NCBI GenBank assembly: GCA_005777235.1
Contig: SXND01000037.1
Span: forward strand, 1-36,109
Origin: Pseudomonadota bacterium
Lineage (GTDB): Bacteria; Tectomicrobia; Entotheonellia; Entotheonellales; Entotheonellaceae
Reading direction: 5' to 3'
DNA length: 36,109 nt
This document shows, in pieces, positions 34,162 through 36,109 of this stretch; positions within the stretch are counted from its first letter, which is position 1; every line of letters starts with the position of its first letter. The translations under genes and the position numbers were made by a program. The notes beneath the pieces are model-generated. The model worked only from the letters and a program-made list of their open reading frames with translations. It searched no databases and was not told the DNA's origin.

Positions 34162-35304
34162 ATGCGTGTGTTGTACGTCACTAACAATGCCCACCTGCGG
34201 AGCACAACGCGGAGCCTCGACTCCATCATCACGCGCTTGTGGGGCAAGGGCCTCGACCCATATGTAGTATTCGGCGAGGCTGGTCCATGGCAAGAACGCT
34301 TGCTCGCGAGCGGGATTCCATGTTTCATACATGCCTTACGACTCCCTAGCAAGGATCATTTCGTTAGGTCAATATGCGACATAATATGGTTTGCACAATT
34401 TATTCGGCGCCGGAAGATTGATCTCATTCACTGTAATGAGCATGACCATTATCCCCTTCTACGTCTAGCTGGTCGCTTTATGAGGATTCCTGTCCTAGTA
34501 ACCGTGCGGTTCTATCTTGACAAAGGATTTGGCCACTGGGCTTTTAAGCCTCCATACGTACCGGTGTGTCTCCAGTTCACGAGTCAGGATATGCTGCAGG
34601 CTTGCGCTCCTATGCTTCCCCCTGAGGTGGGGGCGAATCGCCTGAAGCTTGTGCTGAATGGCATGGATATGGACAGTTTTCTTAGTCAAGACTCTGGAAC
34701 AAGTGACGCATTACGGGCTACATGGGGTGCCAAAGATGGGATGGTGGTTGTGGGCACAGCTAGTGCTCTCCAACCGCACAAGAATCTTCTGGATTTTGTG
34801 CGCATGATTGGGAAGTTACGTGACAAGGGATTCGCAGTTCGGGGGGTGATCGCCGGAGGTGGACGACATACTGATCTTGCATACGAGCAGCAGTTGCAAA
34901 GCTTGATCCGACAAGAAAATCTTGCCGAGACCTGTCTCATATTAGGAAATTTCGATCCGATAACAGACTTTATGAACGCGATTGACATCTTCGTCAGCAC
35001 CAGCGAGCGGGAGCCGTTTGGCATGAGTACCTGCGAAGCGATGACCTGCAAGAAACCCTCCGTAGTCTATGATGCCGGCGGTATAGTCGAGGTCGTGCAT
35101 GACCCTTGGTGTGTTGTGGCGTTAGGGGATCTCGAGACACTGACTGAGAAAGTGGCGATTCTCCTCCAGAATCGTGAATTGCGTACAGCGATGGGGCAAC
35201 GTGCGGAGCGGTACGTACGAGAGCATTTTGACGCTCCTAGGTTAGCGTATCGGCAGGCAAAGATTTATGAAGAAATCCTCGGGCAAGAAATCTTCCGCTG
35301 CTAA
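34162..35304 (+). CDS. Glycosyltransferase family 4
   Basis: This 380-residue GT-B enzyme begins MRVLYVTNNAHLRSTTRSLD, has HCNEHDHYPLLRL in the acceptor domain, LNGMDMDSFLSQ between domains, VVVGTASALQPHKNLLDFVR at the donor domain start, and SEREPFGMSTCEAMTCKKPSVV as the nucleotide-sugar motif. ATG 34162 fits the family start; an in-frame ATG at 34099 would add 21 unsupported residues. Codon use is visibly more AT-rich than in the main polysaccharide operon, and the upstream gap is 165 nt, so the gene may have been acquired separately. Donor sugar unknown. Confidence 0.87.
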   Translation: MRVLYVTNNAHLRSTTRSLDSIITRLWGKGLDPYVVFGEAGPWQERLLASGIPCFIHALRLPSKDHFVRSICDIIWFAQFIRRRKIDLIHCNEHDHYPLLRLAGRFMRIPVLVTVRFYLDKGFGHWAFKPPYVPVCLQFTSQDMLQACAPMLPPEVGANRLKLVLNGMDMDSFLSQDSGTSDALRATWGAKDGMVVVGTASALQPHKNLLDFVRMIGKLRDKGFAVRGVIAGGGRHTDLAYEQQLQSLIRQENLAETCLILGNFDPITDFMNAIDIFVSTSEREPFGMSTCEAMTCKKPSVVYDAGGIVEVVHDPWCVVALGDLETLTEKVAILLQNRELRTAMGQRAERYVREHFDAPRLAYRQAKIYEEILGQEIFRC

Positions 35305-35573
35305 AATCCTCGGGATTGAGTGGACAACGTCTGCGGCTGCGAGCCGTTACCGGCTAAAACCGTTACAGTTGCTGTAGAGAGCTCTGCAGAGCCTGCATTC
35401 TGGGGCCTAGACGAAAGATGTCGATCCTGCTTTTCTCTCCTAACGGTGTGGTGTCCAGAGAAAAGCCTCGATCGGACTCTCCTAGTTAACTCCGGCTGTC
35501 GTGGCTGTAGGAGAAGGTCGGCACTATAGTTTATTTTAATGCAATAATAAAGAAGCTCTTTTTTGCTTGCGGC
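35305..35573. other. 269-nt gap with palindrome and short direct repeat
   Basis: No gene is convincing here. An 11-bp direct repeat (AAATCCTCGGG) occurs at 35273-35283 and again at 35304-35314, either side of the glycosyltransferase stop. A perfect 12-bp palindrome GCTCTGCAGAGC lies at 35381-35392. The last 60 nt are AT-rich and lead into the next reading frame. No clear promoter or terminator was recognised. Confidence 0.5.
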
Positions 35574-36109
35574 TTGACGATTGCAAAACGTGATAGGCTC
35601 TTGGAGCAAATACCTGCGGATTTCCACCGCTCTCTTTTTCTTCCAAGTGTCCATAAGCGAAACTTCGGTCGAGCCATCTATTTTGAAGAAATGTTCAGCA
35701 AAATTGCCGAGGTTCCCGGGGATATAGTCGAATGTGGTGTCTCAGTTGGACATGGGCTCCTCTATTGGTCGCTGATGTGTGAACTCTCTGGCGCCGCTCG
35801 AACGATCGTGGGGTTCGATTCTTTCTCAGGATTTCCGGATTCCACCGCAGTAGATGTGAAACTTGATGGATCTTTTAAAACTAAAAGAGGGGACTATTCT
35901 TCCTCACCAGGCATAGTCCTTGAAGTTCTTAAGGTGGGACGGGTGTCGGAGCCCTTCATCACGAATAATGGGTATACGCTTAAGGCGGGACACTGTGTGG
36001 TATCAACCGCTTCACGCGATAGCCTCATGTCGTTTCCGAGGCCGAGGCACATCATTGATGTGCGCTCATACTGTCTCGAAGAGGTCTGGAAAGTCCCGTC
36101 GGAAAAACC
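35574..36109 (+). CDS. TylF/MycF-like methyltransferase, partial (cut by window end)
   Basis: An open frame runs from 35511 past the window end without a stop. It contains no ATG or GTG before the conserved part; TTG 35574 is the only upstream start seen, so the start is uncertain. The protein shows FEEMFSKIAEVPGDIVECGV, the SAM-binding first strand, then a glycine-rich turn (GHGLLYW), and TIVGFDSFSGFP, which is characteristic of the TylF/macrocin O-methyltransferase family. Members methylate sugar hydroxyls. After residue 100 the expected aspartate-rich metal segment is not clear: HIIDVRSYCLEEVW stands where D-x-D-L-Y would be. It could be a diverged enzyme or a decaying gene. It follows a glycosyltransferase, consistent with a sugar methylation role. 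Confidence 0.65.
   Translation, partial: MTIAKRDRLLEQIPADFHRSLFLPSVHKRNFGRAIYFEEMFSKIAEVPGDIVECGVSVGHGLLYWSLMCELSGAARTIVGFDSFSGFPDSTAVDVKLDGSFKTKRGDYSSSPGIVLEVLKVGRVSEPFITNNGYTLKAGHCVVSTASRDSLMSFPRPRHIIDVRSYCLEEVWKVPSEK

Noticed and set aside
35320..35529. 69-codon open frame in the last intergenic gap
   Set aside because: Cys/Arg-rich with no ribosome site or similarity, and it contains a 12-bp palindrome; treated as non-coding.

Overview
The window looks like chromosomal DNA from a Gram-negative, non-model bacterium, probably a deep-branching environmental or metagenome-assembled lineage. The clues are an outer-membrane polysaccharide export lipoprotein, heptose-nucleotide biosynthesis, an exosortase-type (XrtA/PEP-CTERM-associated) exopolysaccharide gene set, a tungsten-type aldehyde oxidoreductase, a selenoprotein, and a CHASE2-type class III cyclase. 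I cannot name the taxon from sequence alone.

Region 1 (1-7806, minus strand) starts with the 5' half of a tRNA-Phe with a good promoter. Next is a 76-residue Rdx/SelW-like selenoprotein gene (166-396), which ordinary gene finding misses because codon 11 is an in-frame TGA. It has its own sigma70-type promoter, a strong Shine-Dalgarno and a SECIS-like hairpin just after the TGA. Upstream of it lies a tight operon reading aldehyde:ferredoxin oxidoreductase, aceE, aceF, lpd: a complete pyruvate dehydrogenase complex led by an AOR-family enzyme. Region 2 (7951-10823, plus strand) is a secreted FecR-domain protein overlapping a CHASE2-adenylate/guanylate cyclase. Region 3 (10824-12387) is an IS200/IS605-type tnpB-only element abutting the cyclase stop codon, followed by a gene-poor stretch with a second, matching palindrome and a possible promoter for the polysaccharide locus.

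Region 4 (12388-30613, plus strand) is one long exopolysaccharide locus. It encodes an export lipoprotein, a chain-length determinant/tyrosine autokinase (split by a one-base frameshift and carrying an 18-bp tandem repeat), an XrtA-type polysaccharide deacetylase, a serine-acetyltransferase-like enzyme, GT4 glycosyltransferases, HldE, a YetA/RIFT-barrel lyase-like protein, an amidotransferase of the asparagine synthase family, a second deacetylase, a NodU/CmcH-type carbamoyltransferase, a GT2 glycosyltransferase and a FemAB-like protein. Many neighbours overlap or lie within 25 bp, so they are probably co-transcribed. The gene set implies a secreted polymer that is deacetylated, possibly acetylated and carbamoylated. 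No exosortase or polymerase is visible inside the window.

Region 5 (30614-36109) has a less regular layout: a predicted promoter, a large exported di-heme protein resembling the hydrazine synthase alpha subunit (HzsA-like), another GT4 glycosyltransferase and a TylF-like methyltransferase cut by the window end. The last part is more AT-rich and more loosely packed than the rest.
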